From an uncultured Granulosicoccaceae bacterium (lineage in GTDB: Bacteria; Pseudomonadota; Gammaproteobacteria; Granulosicoccales; Granulosicoccaceae), in the NCBI GenBank assembly GCA_937927895.1, contig CALGKA010000012.1:124001-188000 (forward strand): a stretch of DNA of 64,000 nt, read 5' to 3'. Below are positions 17,210-26,520 of this stretch, one piece after another. Every line of letters begins with the position of its first letter. The stretch's first letter is position 1. The position numbers were made by a program, and so were the translations under genes. A model generated the notes under the pieces. It had not been told where the DNA came from. It searched no databases and saw nothing but the letters and a program-made list of their open reading frames with translations.

Positions 17210-18181
17210 CTACGCTTCGCTGAGAAAATGTTCGCAAGCGCTCGCTAATTGGTCCAGATCTCGCTGATACACAATCGCCTCTGCAGGCCAATTGTGTCGC
17301 TCAGACAATGGCACGGAATCGTAGCTGTGATTGAGCGCCGACTGCCCACTGGAAAAGCCAGCCACATACCCAGTGATCGGCGATGGGAATTGGCCTGCAA
17401 CCATACCGCGAGCTACGTAAGATAGTATTAAAAGACCCGCCGAAGGACTGCTAGCGAGCTCGACAGATAACTCAGACCACAACTGCCGTGGCAAGGTATA
17501 CACCGCTTTATAGCGTTGGTTTTTAACAAATTTTCTCCACACATTACTACGGCGACTAAATATATTGTTGCCAGTGATGCAAAGATACTCAGATTGATCT
17601 GAAGGGTCCATGCTCCAAGACGGCGTTACCACATGCACGGTAGCAACGTCTGTGACTCTGCTATTTTTCCTATAATCATTAAAATAAAATTTGCAGCTTG
17701 ATGCAATTGGGCTTGCCGCATTTTCAGCCGGTGCATTGCCTACTATGGAAAAACTGCCAAACAGGTTGATTACATCAATCATTGATTGATTAGCCGGGTT
17801 CATTACTTGTTTTAAGTAATCAATACAATCAAGCTCAGTATTAGTTAACCTTGGCATAGGTAATTGCTTACACTGACTAAAAGCCAGTACATTGAAATAG
17901 CATTTCATCTCAACAGAAGCTTTAGTGAATCGCACCAAGAGCTCATAAGCTTGCACATCTTCACCCAACTGCAAGTACAGAGAGGCCAAATAATAAGCCA
18001 GGGTCTTATTCTCAACCGCACCAGCTACAGACTGCACATTCTTTAACTTGTAAACATCAAAGTTACCCGTACTTGCGTAGCTATCCAACTGCATAAACGC
18101 AACATAGTGACTCGGCCGCAGCGTAAATCGCTTTAATGACTTAGCGTTCAAAGCAACACACCACCAAAAGCCGCTACACAC
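17210..18181 (-). CDS. GT29-like (sialyltransferase-like) protein
   Basis: A 323-aa protein from a GTG, with no good Shine-Dalgarno, 9 bp after the upstream stop. The central FGSFSIVGNAP (141-151) followed by FYFNDY resembles sialyl motif L of GT29 enzymes (VVGNS...hRhN). The C-terminal PSAGLLIL (246-253), YVAGF, NHSYDS (284-289) and HNWPAE (296-301) fall in the order and spacing of motif S, motif III and the motif VS His-x4-Glu. The N-terminal 40-130 region looks helical, TPR-like. If real, it would transfer a nonulosonic acid or Kdo-like sugar to the capsule. A substrate cannot be assigned. The 139 bp before the next gene contain nothing clear. Confidence 0.5.
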   Translation of the reverse strand: MCSGFWWCVALNAKSLKRFTLRPSHYVAFMQLDSYASTGNFDVYKLKNVQSVAGAVENKTLAYYLASLYLQLGEDVQAYELLVRFTKASVEMKCYFNVLAFSQCKQLPMPRLTNTELDCIDYLKQVMNPANQSMIDVINLFGSFSIVGNAPAENAASPIASSCKFYFNDYRKNSRVTDVATVHVVTPSWSMDPSDQSEYLCITGNNIFSRRSNVWRKFVKNQRYKAVYTLPRQLWSELSVELASSPSAGLLILSYVARGMVAGQFPSPITGYVAGFSSGQSALNHSYDSVPLSERHNWPAEAIVYQRDLDQLASACEHFLSEA

Positions 18182-18190
18182 AGAGCCATT

Positions 18191-19225
18191 TTAATTGGCT
18201 TTCTTAGGGATAACATCGGCAAGCCTGCTCAACACTCGTGAGTTAGAATCTGTAAAAAACGCACGTGGATCTTCACGTAGCTTGCGCGATTTTCTATACA
18301 CCCGAGTTTTAAAGTCAAGAATGCTATTAGCAGTATTTGCTACTGAAGAACCGCCTGACAACTTACCACCAAGACTAATCACTGGACAATTTTCTTCTGT
18401 GGCCACATTGGTATTTACAAACCCTTGTAGCCAATCATGGTGCGGTAAATAGCCCTCGGGGTTGTTGGCACTGGCTAATTTTTCACTAACGTCAGACAAC
18501 TGATTTTGCGCAATTAAATAAGGCACTTCATGCGCCTTATCTGAAACACTTATTGCAACACCACTGTGATCAAGGAGATTGCAATTCACTCGCGCCAGGT
18601 GACGAGCCAACAACACAAACGCTGGATCACTACTAAACTCAGTACCCGCCAGCAAAGTGCAATTGCAACCCGTATAAGCGGCATCTAAAACACGCATGGT
18701 ATCTATAAAAACAACGTGTCGAGCCTGGCGATAAATGGCGTGCAGTGCATAAGCGGATTTCCAGTTGGGCTCGAGCTTAGTCACACTTATATTTGAACCT
18801 AAACGTTCATTTAACCAACCTGCAAGCGCCGTTTGAGTTGCCTGACCTAACAAAACTATCTGCTGAATAGAACGGTCGGTTTCAATAATTTTTATTATTG
18901 CATCAATACTCTCGACAGAGGCAAGCATACCGGCATCAATCACCAGGGAATGTTCTAGCTCGCCTCTAACATGAATAAGGCTGCAGTACTCATACGCCAC
19001 ACTGAGTGATTCCGGCGCGAACAATTTTGGCTCACTTGTAAAACCACTCTCGGTGCTGAATAGCATAATCTGATTAAACAACATTGAGCCTGGGAACAAT
19101 GCCCGAGCCTTAATATGGCCAGATAAAACACCCGTAGCCTTGTCTATTTGTAGCTGCTGTTGTGCCCTCCACGAACCTTTAGCTCGCGCTTTTGCACCAG
19201 CCTTAAGCAGATTTAGGCCGGGCAT
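18191..19225 (-). CDS. Unknown capsule-locus protein, possible glycosyltransferase
   Basis: A 344-aa protein that I cannot assign to a family. It has alternating hydrophobic strands and helices in the middle (QQIVLLGQATQTALAGWLNERLG, near 124-146, and ARHVVFIDTMRVLDAAYTGC, near 168-187) that suggest Rossmann-like folding. A basic C-terminal region (TRVYRKSRKLRED) follows. It overlaps the upstream glycosyltransferase by 13 bp and sits in the serotype-specific part of the capsule operon. A polymer-specific transferase or modifying enzyme is the most likely role. That is inference from position only. Confidence 0.6.
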   Translation of the reverse strand: MPGLNLLKAGAKARAKGSWRAQQQLQIDKATGVLSGHIKARALFPGSMLFNQIMLFSTESGFTSEPKLFAPESLSVAYEYCSLIHVRGELEHSLVIDAGMLASVESIDAIIKIIETDRSIQQIVLLGQATQTALAGWLNERLGSNISVTKLEPNWKSAYALHAIYRQARHVVFIDTMRVLDAAYTGCNCTLLAGTEFSSDPAFVLLARHLARVNCNLLDHSGVAISVSDKAHEVPYLIAQNQLSDVSEKLASANNPEGYLPHHDWLQGFVNTNVATEENCPVISLGGKLSGGSSVANTANSILDFKTRVYRKSRKLREDPRAFFTDSNSRVLSRLADVIPKKAN

Positions 19226-20271
19226 TCTAAGTGCTCTAGCAATATGGGCAATCTGCTATTGACTGAAAATCGGCGCGCTAACTCTTGCGCCTTTTCAGAA
19301 AAACCATGTTTTACTGATTCCTGTCGAATAGACTCTATTTTATCCACCAACACTGCTTGCCAATCTCTATGGTCGATCACGAGTGTAGACAGCTCGTTGT
19401 TGTGATCACGCATATCTTGATGTTCAGTCGCTATAATCGGTGTACCCATCGCTACTGACTCAATTAACTTAACAGCAGATTTGGATTGATTAAATATATT
19501 TTCAACAAGTGGTGCTATCGATACATCAACCAAGGATAGTAGTTCTAAGTAATTATTATATCGGGTAAACGGAATATGTATAACGTTGGCTAAACCATGG
19601 TAGTCATCTTTTCGAATCCGCCCGACAACGAGCAGCCTAACATTTTTCCCGATCACCGCTGATAGTGCTGAGTTTATAGACTTTAGATCTTCACCATGAC
19701 CACTACTACCGGGAAAATATCCGATGGTAATCATTTTACTTTTGGCAGCATCAGAAGCAGACGTATGAAACAACCTTGGCAGGGAGTTTGGCAACACAGT
19801 AATATTTGCTTGCGGAAATAGCGCAGCTAATTGCGACTGCAGAAACCTTGTTGAAACCAAGAACCTTGAAAAGCACTTTGCCGCTCGCAAGTTCTGTTCA
19901 AACTGAATTCTTATTTTTGCAATATCGCGATTACCATTTATATATAACGGACTATGGCGCGCATGTTCAGGCTGAAATACCAGATCGTCATAGTCGGCAT
20001 GAATATTAACAGATGTTTGCATGCAGCAATTTAATGCATGGCTAAACCGCCTGTTATAAGAAGGCCGGTGAAACACAACGTGCTCAAAGCCTTTAAGCAT
20101 TTGAGCACTAACGCGCTCCATTGGAACGACTACCGCGTTATTACGATTATTACTGTTTTGGGTGCCAGCTAATAAGCCGTCTGCGTAGTGGTAACACCTA
20201 TGCAGGGCTGAGGGATGCTCCCATGCACGCTGACCATATCGAGTGTCCGTCAAGTAAAGTACTGAAGCCAC
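19213..20271 (-). CDS. GT-B fold glycosyltransferase (GT4-like)
   Basis: A 352-aa protein from a GTG with AGGAG 10 nt upstream. The C-terminal half carries the GT4-type nucleotide-sugar site: IGYFPGSSGHGEDL (about 191-204), LLVVGRI, then VSIAPLVENIFNQSKSAVKLIESVAMGTPIIAT, where the Glu of the E-x7-E region contacts the donor. The N-terminal half (LTDTRYGQRAWEHPSALHRC) is the acceptor domain. It lies within the capsule operon between the sulfotransferase and a hypothetical gene, so it likely builds the repeat unit. The sugar is unknown. Confidence 0.8.
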   Translation of the reverse strand: MASVLYLTDTRYGQRAWEHPSALHRCYHYADGLLAGTQNSNNRNNAVVVPMERVSAQMLKGFEHVVFHRPSYNRRFSHALNCCMQTSVNIHADYDDLVFQPEHARHSPLYINGNRDIAKIRIQFEQNLRAAKCFSRFLVSTRFLQSQLAALFPQANITVLPNSLPRLFHTSASDAAKSKMITIGYFPGSSGHGEDLKSINSALSAVIGKNVRLLVVGRIRKDDYHGLANVIHIPFTRYNNYLELLSLVDVSIAPLVENIFNQSKSAVKLIESVAMGTPIIATEHQDMRDHNNELSTLVIDHRDWQAVLVDKIESIRQESVKHGFSEKAQELARRFSVNSRLPILLEHLECPA

Positions 20272-20286
20272 TTGAATGGGCTCCTA

Positions 20287-21255
20287 TTAGCTGGGAACAA
20301 TAACCGGGCTGTTTGTCAATTCGTAATCACCATCTTTGGTGCGGATAGAGATTCGATCACCCGGCGCAATAACCCCTAGCTTATCAAGAGAAAGATGGAA
20401 GCCGCAGTTACCGTCTAAGTGTAACCCTTTTCGCTGCACATCTTCACGATACAAGTTTGCCACGATCTCGCTACGTTTCTCACCATTAACGGTTACAAGC
20501 AAATCCGCTGGAACGTCTGATTCACGGTCAACCGTCCAACCAATAACTTGACCATTACTTATATTGCCGACACTTCCACAAAAACGTTGCATTGTTTTAA
20601 GCGAGCGGCTTTCAATAGTACTTTGCTTATCGAAGTTTTCGACAGCATATTTATACAGTTCAATATCTTTCTGGTTGAGCTCACGGATTTCAACTAGCTC
20701 ATCTTCACTGGCAATACTTTGTGCAGCACCTTTATATTTACCAGTATTGAGCTTTGCCATGGGAAAATTAGTCCCATACTTTGTATTAAATAGATCAAGA
20801 CTTTTTTTGTAGTCTTCTGTCAGACCGTAGAAGTCCAAATCAGTAGGCAGTGCCCCGGACATAGAGTGCGACTGCCGATTCTGAAACTGCGATTTGGTGT
20901 AAAAGTCACGCAAACTGCCTTCAAAATTATAGTGCGAGGAAAAATGCACGAATTCTGATATCACCCGATCAACCGGCTCTCTAAAAAACGATACCACTGG
21001 TGAATCAGGAAAAATCTCTTTGTACTTAACCATACAAAAATGACCCGTTAAAAACTTATGTTGCAAACCGGTTTTACGTAAGACCGCCACATCATTGGTA
21101 TCATATACTGAGCTTTTTATACCATCAGAGGTATTAGGCGATTCTTTGCCGTAGTCATTCAACACTTGATCAGGGCCAAAGTATTGTTCAGCACTCATTC
21201 TAAAGCTGGTGCCAGCCGTTTTCGGTATGTGCAGGTATATAATTGGAAATTTCAT
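20287..21255 (-). CDS. Carbohydrate sulfotransferase-like protein with C-terminal beta domain
   Basis: A 322-aa protein. The N-terminal HIPKTAGTSF (9-18) is the PAPS 5'-phosphosulfate loop, and SFFREPVDRVISEF (89-102) is the 3'-phosphate-binding Arg/Ser strand-helix of sulfotransferase family 2 enzymes. After about residue 225 there is a separate domain of about 95 residues (GQVIGWTVD...GNCGFHLSL...GDRISIRT). It looks like the small beta domain found attached to bacterial glycosyltransferases. The protein would sulfate the capsule repeat from PAPS. It lies 15 bp from its neighbours on both sides, inside the capsule operon. Confidence 0.8.
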   Translation of the reverse strand: MKFPIIYLHIPKTAGTSFRMSAEQYFGPDQVLNDYGKESPNTSDGIKSSVYDTNDVAVLRKTGLQHKFLTGHFCMVKYKEIFPDSPVVSFFREPVDRVISEFVHFSSHYNFEGSLRDFYTKSQFQNRQSHSMSGALPTDLDFYGLTEDYKKSLDLFNTKYGTNFPMAKLNTGKYKGAAQSIASEDELVEIRELNQKDIELYKYAVENFDKQSTIESRSLKTMQRFCGSVGNISNGQVIGWTVDRESDVPADLLVTVNGEKRSEIVANLYREDVQRKGLHLDGNCGFHLSLDKLGVIAPGDRISIRTKDGDYELTNSPVIVPS

Positions 21256-21270
21256 ACTTTAACCTGACCC

Positions 21271-23577
21271 TTACGCTGCAAGCGAGAAATCTTCTCGCAC
21301 CAAAGTCAAATTACGATTATAAGCAGGATCAGAACCTAACAAATCCCCCCATTGCTGCATCATGTAGTCAGCCTCACCATTAAAACGCGCTTGCTTTTCT
21401 TGTGTGTTTTCATGCCCGCGACTGACCGATTCATGATGATACAAGAGTGCATACGGTGACCAAACGTTGCGCAATCCCAGTGCTCCCGCTCTCAGGCAAA
21501 AATCAACATCATTAAAAGCTACCTTTAAATGACTTTCATTCAACCCGCCTAATTGTTGATAGGTTTTTTTCTTTACTGCCAAACAAGCTGCAGTCACCGC
21601 AGAGAGATTTTGTGTTAAGTGCAGCCTGGAAAAATAACCTGCAGACTCTGAATCAAAGTATTTGTGCGCATGACCTGCGACTCCACCAATGCCCAGAATA
21701 ACACCCGCATGCTGAACCATATTATTTTTATAGAGTAGTTTAGCCCCAACACAACCAACCTCTGGCCGCAGAGCATGGCCCACCATCTCTTGCAACCAAC
21801 CCTCATTGATGACTTCAATATCGTTATTCATCATAACAATAATATCACCGTCCGCTTGGGCAACTGCATAATTGTTAATCGCCGAATAGTTAAACACTCC
21901 ATCGTATTTCAAAATTCTGACTTTCTCTTCTACACTGATTTGCTCAAAATACTCAAGTGTTGCAGGCTCTACGGATTCGTTATCAACTACAATAATTTCA
22001 TAATTCGAATACTGAGTAAACTGAAGCACGCTACCAATACACTGCGACAGAATATCAAGACGGTCTCGAGTCGGAATAATAATACTTACTTTCGGCTCCT
22101 GCGCTGGCAGGCCCCATTTCACCTGATAGGTATTGGGGTATTTACCAGCATCGACAGTGGCCGTCTCACTAACTTGTGACAAGTAATCCTTGATTGCAGC
22201 AATGCCGCTATCAGTTGAATAATTTTTCGCCAGTGAACTAGACGCAGTCGACTCTGGTGTCATGCGCCAGTGATACAAAACTTTCGCTATATGCTTTACT
22301 TCCGCAGCATCTACAACTCTCATTACACGAAGCAATAAATCATGGTCTTGCGCACCTTCAAATCCTGTACGCAATCCACCTAAGTTTTCTATGATCGATC
22401 TTTTTATTGCAACAAGGTGGCATATGTAGTTTTGCGACAGCAGTAAATCTGGATTCCAATCAGGCTTAAAGTGCGGGTCAATGCGTACACCAGTGCTATC
22501 GAGCTTATCTTCATCCGAATAAATTAATTTAAGCGCAGGTGATTCAATAATACTGGCTGCCACTTCGTACAAGGCATTTTTGGCAAGCAGATCATCATGA
22601 TCTAGAAACACGCAGTAGTCACCTGTAGCAAGGGCCAATGCTGCATTAGTGTTAGTGGCTATGCCACCGCCTCCTTCGCCAAATACCGCTATTATTCTTT
22701 GATCTTTTTGTTGCCAGTATTTGATCGTTTCAATAGTTTCAGCCGAGCTTGAGCCATCGTCTGAAATACATAACTGCCAGTTTTCGTAGCTTTGTTCAAT
22801 GACGGATTCAATAGTAGAAGTTAGTAGTTCTGCATCGGTATTGTAGGTGGGCATTATCAGAGATAGCAGCGGACTATTGGAAGCATTAGCAACACCTGCC
22901 ACTTGATCTGCAGACGGCATGCCTGCCTCTTCTACCTTCTCAATCCATTCACTATAGTTTTGATTGTTGCGAGGCGCTGTAAACAACGCTGAATAACGAC
23001 GCTCTAGCAGCACCTGATAATCTTGACCGGAACTCTCTGCCTGCTGCTTAAGCATTTTTCTGGTGGCAGAAATTGTATCTTCATGTTGCGATGGATTCCA
23101 GCGCATTAGCTTTTTGAGCATTCTGGTTTCTGCAAACTTAAATGCTACCGGGCTTATCGTAAATTCTTGTATTTTGAATTCGCCAGCGCTTGATAGCGGA
23201 TCAAAACGAACGCCTATCGCATTGCGATCAAATTTAAAAATTCGCTTACCGTTTTTGCGAGACTGATAAGGGACCTTGATCGCTTCATCTTCGATATATC
23301 CATCACCGAGATTGACATACAGCTTGGCTGCATCGAACACACAACTCGACTCAATATTGAGCGTGATCATGTACCAACCCGTATGCAAATCAAACAGTGG
23401 GAACTCACATTCAAACTGGGGATCATCACCTATAGATGTCCACTGACCGACATTACCCTTATGCCTTTCACGAATATCATTAACAGGTTTAAGGCGAGGC
23501 TTAATCCTCGGTGCTAAGCGAACTACCGGTGCCAGCACGCGCTTTATATTTTTTATTTTTGACGTGTTGTTTTTCAT
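21271..23577 (-). CDS. Two-domain GT2 glycosyltransferase
   Basis: A 768-aa protein. Residues 1-230 hold a unique N-terminal region including a beta-sandwich-like part. GT2 domain 1 starts at SLIMPTYNT (239-247), with SDDGSS and metal-binding FLDHDD (324-329). GT2 domain 2 starts at VSIIIPTRDR (about 505), with VDNES and MMNNDIEV as the second DxD equivalent, followed by the GVILGIGGVAGH and NDVDFCLRA acceptor-side motifs. This is the architecture of large polymerising or bifunctional O-antigen and capsule glycosyltransferases. It is separated from kpsD by 206 bp, the largest gap in the operon. Confidence 0.88.
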   Translation of the reverse strand: MKNNTSKIKNIKRVLAPVVRLAPRIKPRLKPVNDIRERHKGNVGQWTSIGDDPQFECEFPLFDLHTGWYMITLNIESSCVFDAAKLYVNLGDGYIEDEAIKVPYQSRKNGKRIFKFDRNAIGVRFDPLSSAGEFKIQEFTISPVAFKFAETRMLKKLMRWNPSQHEDTISATRKMLKQQAESSGQDYQVLLERRYSALFTAPRNNQNYSEWIEKVEEAGMPSADQVAGVANASNSPLLSLIMPTYNTDAELLTSTIESVIEQSYENWQLCISDDGSSSAETIETIKYWQQKDQRIIAVFGEGGGGIATNTNAALALATGDYCVFLDHDDLLAKNALYEVAASIIESPALKLIYSDEDKLDSTGVRIDPHFKPDWNPDLLLSQNYICHLVAIKRSIIENLGGLRTGFEGAQDHDLLLRVMRVVDAAEVKHIAKVLYHWRMTPESTASSSLAKNYSTDSGIAAIKDYLSQVSETATVDAGKYPNTYQVKWGLPAQEPKVSIIIPTRDRLDILSQCIGSVLQFTQYSNYEIIVVDNESVEPATLEYFEQISVEEKVRILKYDGVFNYSAINNYAVAQADGDIIVMMNNDIEVINEGWLQEMVGHALRPEVGCVGAKLLYKNNMVQHAGVILGIGGVAGHAHKYFDSESAGYFSRLHLTQNLSAVTAACLAVKKKTYQQLGGLNESHLKVAFNDVDFCLRAGALGLRNVWSPYALLYHHESVSRGHENTQEKQARFNGEADYMMQQWGDLLGSDPAYNRNLTLVREDFSLAA

Positions 23578-23783
23578 TGACTCAATCGCAAACCGAATAG
23601 GGTCTGCGTCAATTGTTATTTGTGTTCATTTCAATCGACAAGTCAGATCAATCAATCTAATTGGAACTAACCGTACAATAGGGCTCAGAGCCTGGCGATA
23701 CTCGCAATCTCTGCGCCCATTCTGGAATTCATTATTGAAAAAGATCGATTATGTGAATCCACCACTAAACCGGGAATTTGTTT
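23578..23783 (-). other. 206-bp gap between kpsD and the polymer-specific genes
   Basis: The only large gap inside the capsule operon. It separates conserved transport genes from the polymer-specific block. On the minus strand TTGTCG and AACAAT, 18 bp apart near 23600-23640, could be a weak internal promoter. No hairpin terminator or small ORF stands out. Confidence 0.3.
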
Positions 23784-25433
23784 CTAAATCGACAACGCGA
23801 CCTTGGTAGCCACTGCGATTTTGTACAAAATATCGGTGATACTAGCCGCGAGTTGCACGTTCTTGGTGGGCGCTTTAGGCAATACCAGCAGCTCATCACC
23901 CGCTTCAACCGGCGTATTGCTAGCACTTACGACCCGGCCGTCCTGCTTGACCAGTAGCACATTGCTGCTGTTCGCATTGTTCGAAAAGCCACCAGCGCGC
24001 TCAATGTAGCTTTTAACTGATAATCCCTTTTTCCATAAAAACGCGCGCGGTAGACGTACTTCACCTGTAACAAGAACGCTTGGCGTTCTACGCGGGATAA
24101 AAATAGTGTCGTCATTTTCTAAAACGATATCAGCGAGACCCTCATCAGCGGCTACTACCAGCGTGCCCTGCGGCTCCACCAATGACACTTTTTTGACAAA
24201 CTCTGAAATAAGTTGTGCTTCTTGCACTCTTATTCGCGATTCACTATCAGTACTTGAAGGTGCAGTGAAGTACTCTGATTCAAGCCGCTTTAGGCTCTCT
24301 TCAATAGCGCTCTTTTGTCGGCTAGCAATGCTTTTGCGTTTAACAAAAATTCTTTCATAAGCACTAAGCTCTGGATCGACTTCGATTAAATCCAGTACCT
24401 GTTGCAAGGTAGCGCGTCTATTCACAGTGATTGCAGAAGCACCGTTAAAAGTGCCGGCAATATTAATGCTGATATTTTTTTCGTTAACATCTGATCGAAA
24501 CGAAACCATATCGCCATCGCCAATCACTCTTTGTTTAAATTGCTCTATCGGTAGGTATTCAAAAACACTTTCACCACCACGTACCTGGCTGACAGCTGCA
24601 TGGGTAACCCCTGCAAATGGCGCAGATAAGCTTATTACGTCAGAGCCTGAAATTGTTTCCGTGGTGAATTCAAAGCGATTAGCCTTTGCTGCATCACCAC
24701 CGACATAAACCGTTTGCATGAGTGGTTTAACTACAATTGCATCTCCGTCTTTTAAAACTACATCAGGGATAACACCCTCACGTATAAAGTCATAAAGATC
24801 AACTACTGCCACAGGCTTTGAGTTTCTAAGTATTTCAATTTTGCGAAAACTACCGCTGGCTGCTTCAATACCGCCGGCTTTGTCAATAAAATTCAACACT
24901 GAACTACTCGGCATGCCAGAGTACTTACCCGGCTTATGCACATAACCCGTTACATAAACACTCGCAGACTGTGCAGTAATAAGGTTGGTATATACTTCAA
25001 CATCATTGGTATAGACCCGCGCGATAGCGGCTTTTACAGTGCCGTTAACATGAGAGTTTTTAACTCCACCCAGCCTTACCGGCCCAACATCGGGAATAAA
25101 TATATTGCCCTGAGAATCAACCGATTGCACTTGATCGTATGCAGTAGCACCCCAAATACGAACCGCGACTTTATCACCTACTCCTACAACGTAATCAGAG
25201 TTCAGGCCAAGCGTCTCAGATGCTGAGAACCCGCCGTCGAAAAGAGTATGCCCAAACGGCTTTGCCAGATTGCGCAGCTGATCAACCTGTTTTGGATCTT
25301 GCTCCAACAATACGCTACGGGTATCTACTGCCACCGCCGATGACTCAATTGTGGTTTGAGCACCTGCCGCCACCGCCACTGTCATGAGCAAAGCAGCTAA
25401 TGGCAATCGAAGTGTGTCTATACATTGCTTCAT
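23784..25433 (-). CDS. kpsD: Capsule polysaccharide export protein KpsD-like
   Basis: A 549-aa protein from the ATG at 25433, which gives a standard signal peptide (hydrophobic core PLAALLMTVAVAAGA, cleavage after AGA). A longer ORF start at 25535 would put 34 unrelated residues in front. A polysaccharide export (PES) domain begins near YVVGVGDKVAVRIWGATAYDQ. It is followed by several SLBB-type repeats (VYVTGYVHKPGKYSG, VYVGGDAAKANRFE, VLVTGEVRLPRAF). It forms the outer-membrane side of the group-2 capsule export channel with KpsE. It starts 4 bp after kpsE ends. Confidence 0.92.
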   Translation of the reverse strand: MKQCIDTLRLPLAALLMTVAVAAGAQTTIESSAVAVDTRSVLLEQDPKQVDQLRNLAKPFGHTLFDGGFSASETLGLNSDYVVGVGDKVAVRIWGATAYDQVQSVDSQGNIFIPDVGPVRLGGVKNSHVNGTVKAAIARVYTNDVEVYTNLITAQSASVYVTGYVHKPGKYSGMPSSSVLNFIDKAGGIEAASGSFRKIEILRNSKPVAVVDLYDFIREGVIPDVVLKDGDAIVVKPLMQTVYVGGDAAKANRFEFTTETISGSDVISLSAPFAGVTHAAVSQVRGGESVFEYLPIEQFKQRVIGDGDMVSFRSDVNEKNISINIAGTFNGASAITVNRRATLQQVLDLIEVDPELSAYERIFVKRKSIASRQKSAIEESLKRLESEYFTAPSSTDSESRIRVQEAQLISEFVKKVSLVEPQGTLVVAADEGLADIVLENDDTIFIPRRTPSVLVTGEVRLPRAFLWKKGLSVKSYIERAGGFSNNANSSNVLLVKQDGRVVSASNTPVEAGDELLVLPKAPTKNVQLAASITDILYKIAVATKVALSI

Positions 25434-25437
25434 ATAT

Positions 25438-26520
25438 TTAGATCGCAAAATCAATATGCTCCTTGATTGCTGCTCTGAATAACGCAAAAATTGCGTAAAG
25501 CAGAAACGACAACAAAATTGCACTGACCGCATCAATTAGTCGGTCAGGCTCGGTCGATGATGATGGCAAGTTCGGCTGCACAAACGTTGATAGATAACGC
25601 TTTTTAGTTTGTGACTCAACGCGCGCCGACTCAAGTGATTGCAAGGCAGCCGAATAGCGTTGGCGTCCAAGCTCTTCTTCCACAAGCAGTGGTTTATATT
25701 TTTCGATCGCAGTACCGACACCTTGATCATCTGACAAACGAGATCGCTCACGTCTTAATTCGGTCTCAAGACCATTCATTCTATTGGTTAGGGCGCGCAT
25801 TTCCGCAGAGCTTTCACGCATGTAGGCAGACTTTTCTGTATACAATGCGCGTGTCTCTGCAAGCTTACCTTCAAGCGCCGCAATCAACCCTGCTATGGAA
25901 CTCGCGTCAGTTCCCGGGTTAATTGAATTATTCTCTGACGCAAACCCTGACAACCTCGCTGATATATCACGAGCATTAGCGACAGCACCCGCAACTTCAT
26001 CTTGTGCATACTGCAGGGTATCTTCTACTATGCGATCGGATAATCTATTGATCAGCAGTTCACTGCGAGAGATAACTTCCTGGTTAATATCACGTGCCAG
26101 TTCTTTCGAGAATGCTTTAGTAGTAATAGAAATAATTGAACTGGTTTCTTCAAACTTTACTCTTAAAATAGAGCGCAAGTAATCCAGGTATTCTTCATCG
26201 TTGGCATTACTTTTAAGCCTTGAAACAAAGTCTATATTTTTATCAGAATAATGAGCCCTTAAGTCGAACTTTTGATCAAGGTGTTGCGCCATTTCCATTG
26301 AGCCAATGAAGTCAGTCACAACAAGTACATCTTGTGTATCTGAGTTACCCATAGGCAGCAATCCACCCAGTATCATGCTAGACGGAGATTGACTACCACT
26401 ACGCAGCACCACACTTGACTCCGACACATAACGATCAGAGGCAAATAAGCCAAAATAGCAGACAGCCAGCAGCACTGGGACCAGTGCCGCAACAACAACT
26501 CTTAGCGCAATAGGATTCAA
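25438..26520 (-). CDS. kpsE: Capsule export inner-membrane protein KpsE-like
   Basis: A 360-aa protein of the polysaccharide co-polymerase (Wzz/KpsE) type. It has a membrane segment at about 8-28, a large periplasmic region with long coiled coil (about 150-310) and a second membrane helix at about 332-354. It connects the KpsMT transporter to KpsD across the periplasm. The start is a TTG whose codon overlaps the kpsT stop (TTGA), with AAGAAGAG about 10 nt upstream, so translation is coupled. Identified by topology, length and operon position. Confidence 0.9.
   Translation of the reverse strand: MNPIALRVVVAALVPVLLAVCYFGLFASDRYVSESSVVLRSGSQSPSSMILGGLLPMGNSDTQDVLVVTDFIGSMEMAQHLDQKFDLRAHYSDKNIDFVSRLKSNANDEEYLDYLRSILRVKFEETSSIISITTKAFSKELARDINQEVISRSELLINRLSDRIVEDTLQYAQDEVAGAVANARDISARLSGFASENNSINPGTDASSIAGLIAALEGKLAETRALYTEKSAYMRESSAEMRALTNRMNGLETELRRERSRLSDDQGVGTAIEKYKPLLVEEELGRQRYSAALQSLESARVESQTKKRYLSTFVQPNLPSSSTEPDRLIDAVSAILLSFLLYAIFALFRAAIKEHIDFAI

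Noticed and set aside
21775-22179. 134-codon frame antisense to the GT2 glycosyltransferase
   Set aside because: Lies wholly within a well-supported gene on the other strand and has no recognisable protein features.
25434-25535. 34-residue N-terminal extension of KpsD
   Set aside because: Would place a Cys-rich, charged stretch before a standard signal peptide and overlap kpsE. The ATG at 25433 is better.
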